Under the pieces are notes generated by a model. The model searched no databases. It saw only the letters and a list, made by a program, of their open reading frames with translations, and had not been told where the DNA came from. DNA of 6,434 nt from an uncultured Porphyromonadaceae bacterium (GTDB lineage: Bacteria > Bacteroidota > Bacteroidia > Bacteroidales > Muribaculaceae). The stretch lies in NCBI GenBank assembly GCA_902462525.1, contig CABQCA010000136.1:1-6434 (forward strand), given 5' to 3'. Position numbers and translations under genes: made by a program. Positions 5,222-6,434 of the stretch are shown piece after piece (the first letter of the stretch is position 1; each line of letters starts with the position of its first letter).

Positions 5222-6434
5222 TCAGAGCGACCACTCGACGCCGTCCTTGGTGTCTTTTACCGTAAAGCCGATTTCGGCCATGCGGTTGCGGATAAGGTCG
5301 GAAGTGGCCCAGTCCTTGCGGGCCTTGGCTTCGGCGCGAATCTGCAGCAGCAGGTCGACGGCCTCGTTGTAGGGCTTGAGATCGGTGCCTCCGGCTGCTG
5401 TGGCGCCTTCGGGCACTATGCCGAGGATTTCGACAAGGAAAGTGTCGAAGAAGGCTTTGAGGGCGTCGATGTCGGCCTGCGTGGCGCTGGCGGTGTGGTC
5501 GTTCACCTGATTTACCATGCGCACGGCATCGAACAGGACCCCGATCAGCACCGGCGTATTGAAATCATCGTCGAGTGCTTCGTAGGCCCGCTCCGTGAGC
5601 CTGCCGATACCTTCGAGGGTCGATTTGTCGGAGGCTTTGAGGTCGCGGAGACGACGATAGCCGTCGTTCATACGTGCCAGTGCCTTCTCAGCGCCCTGAA
5701 GAGCTTCGTTGCTGAAGTCGACTGTACCGCGGTAGTGAGCCTGGAGAATGAAGAAACGGATAGTCATCGGCGAATAAGCCTGCTCAAGCAGCGGATGCGA
5801 GCCGGTGAAGAATTCGTCGAGGGTAATGAAATTGCCCAGCGACTTGCCCATCTTCTTGCCGTTGATGGTTATCATGTTGTTGTGCATCCAGTAACGCACG
5901 GTGGGTTCGCCGTTGTGGGCCACCGACTGCGCTATCTCACATTCGTGATGAGGGAACTTGAGATCCATGCCTCCGCCGTGAATGTCGAAATGCTGGCCGA
6001 GATATTTCTCCGACATTGTGGAACATTCGAGATGCCAGCCCGGGAAGCCTTCGCTCCATGGCGAAGGCCAGTGCATGATATGCTCGGGCGCGGCCTTCTT
6101 CCAGAGGGCGAAGTCGGTCGGATTGTGTTTTTCCTCCTGACCGTCGAGCGCGCGCGTAGTAGCGAGAAGTTCGTCGATATTACGTCCGGAGAGACGGCCA
6201 TAGCCATAGTCGCGGTTGAATTTGGGCACATCGAAATACACCGAGCCTTCGCTCTCGTAGGCATATCCGCTGTCGAGAATCTTTTTGATATATTCTATCT
6301 GCTCGATAATATGGCCCGAAGCATGAGGCTCGATAGAAGGAGGCAGCACATTGAGAGCATCCATAGCCTTGTGATAGCGGAGCAGGTAGTGCTGCACCAC
6401 TTCCATGGGCTCGAGCTGCTCGAGCCCATGGAAG
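5222..6434 (-). CDS. cysS: Cysteinyl-tRNA synthetase, N-terminal part missing
   Basis: CysRS is a class I synthetase that charges tRNA-Cys with cysteine using ATP. The gene reads leftward; its stop is at 5224-5222 and its start is outside the window. The Met at 6406 is internal (LEQLEPMEVVQ is the family sequence), so the N-terminal part with the HIGH motif and first Zn-binding Cys is absent. Counting that Met as 1, the remaining Zn ligands are Cys128 (GWHLECS), His153 and Glu157 (FPHHECEIAQS), with the spacing of the E. coli enzyme. The KMSKS loop is KMGKS (185-189), a variant I recall from Bacteroides CysRS. The DALR-type helical region and C-terminal anticodon-binding region follow, ending DGVEWSL. 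About 394 residues are reliable against 460-490 in full enzymes. Codons beyond about 6424 read FHG where relatives have Ala-Arg, and belong to a fold-back palindrome, so treat 6425-6434 as doubtful. Confidence 0.95.
   Translation of the reverse strand, partial: FHGLEQLEPMEVVQHYLLRYHKAMDALNVLPPSIEPHASGHIIEQIEYIKKILDSGYAYESEGSVYFDVPKFNRDYGYGRLSGRNIDELLATTRALDGQEEKHNPTDFALWKKAAPEHIMHWPSPWSEGFPGWHLECSTMSEKYLGQHFDIHGGGMDLKFPHHECEIAQSVAHNGEPTVRYWMHNNMITINGKKMGKSLGNFITLDEFFTGSHPLLEQAYSPMTIRFFILQAHYRGTVDFSNEALQGAEKALARMNDGYRRLRDLKASDKSTLEGIGRLTERAYEALDDDFNTPVLIGVLFDAVRMVNQVNDHTASATQADIDALKAFFDTFLVEILGIVPEGATAAGGTDLKPYNEAVDLLLQIRAEAKARKDWATSDLIRNRMAEIGFTVKDTKDGVEWSL
6400..6434. repeat. Perfect 35-base fold-back palindrome at the window end
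   Basis: CTTCCATGGGCTCGAG (6400-6415) is the exact reverse complement of CTCGAGCCCATGGAAG (6419-6434), with CTG between; the central C and G also pair, leaving one unpaired base. The outer arm bases 6425-6434 simply mirror 6400-6409, and the cysS protein departs from its family at exactly that point. This is most likely an assembly or chimera artefact seeded by the natural CTCGAG-CAG-CTCGAG that encodes Leu-Glu-Gln-Leu-Glu. Confidence 0.85.

Noticed and set aside
5838..5852. KMGKS instead of KMSKS in CysRS as a damaged active site
   Set aside because: I recall the same variant in Bacteroides CysRS; all other visible Zn and core motifs are intact.

Overview
The window looks like a chromosomal segment from the order Bacteroidales, probably the Muribaculaceae or a near relative. 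The support is protein-level resemblance to Bacteroides and related genera (IF3, CysRS, and two families of unknown function that I recall mainly from Bacteroidetes), A-rich leaders without clear Shine-Dalgarno sites, and a Bacteroidetes-type promoter (TTTG, 20-base spacer, TAATTTCG). The family assignment is inference; the phylum is much firmer. Both ends cut genes, and the right end closes on a perfect fold-back palindrome, so this may be a short metagenomic contig.

Layout: (1) Bases 1-1295, + strand, are the translation cluster infC (5' end missing), rpmI and rplT, closed by a strong intrinsic terminator at 1318-1348. The rpmI-rplT gap is unusually long (121 bases) and has stem-loop potential. 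(2) Bases 1349-1589 are intergenic, with a promoter at 1428-1459, an imperfect inverted repeat just upstream of it, and a leader of about 125 bases that holds a 37-codon open frame overlapping the next start. (3) Bases 1590-5143, + strand, are a tightly packed four-gene operon (junctions: 4-base ATGA overlap, 3-base gap, 3-base gap): dacB/PBP4, an acidic conserved protein of unknown function, rsmI, and a coiled-coil lipoprotein of unknown function. It ends at a hairpin terminator at 5166-5205 that may work in both directions. (4) Bases 5222-6434, - strand, are cysS, convergent with the operon and lacking its N-terminal part.

How the genes work together: the left block supplies an initiation factor and two 50S proteins. 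The operon joins a periplasmic peptidoglycan enzyme and a lipoprotein (envelope) with a 16S rRNA methyltransferase (ribosome). cysS charges tRNA-Cys. This is mostly core housekeeping DNA, and I see no defence system, CRISPR array, transposase, prophage or tRNA gene. The most unusual structure is a pair of GGCGGTT-NNN-AACCGCC palindromes in inverted orientation, REP/BIME-like, lying in frame in the linker of the operon's second gene.
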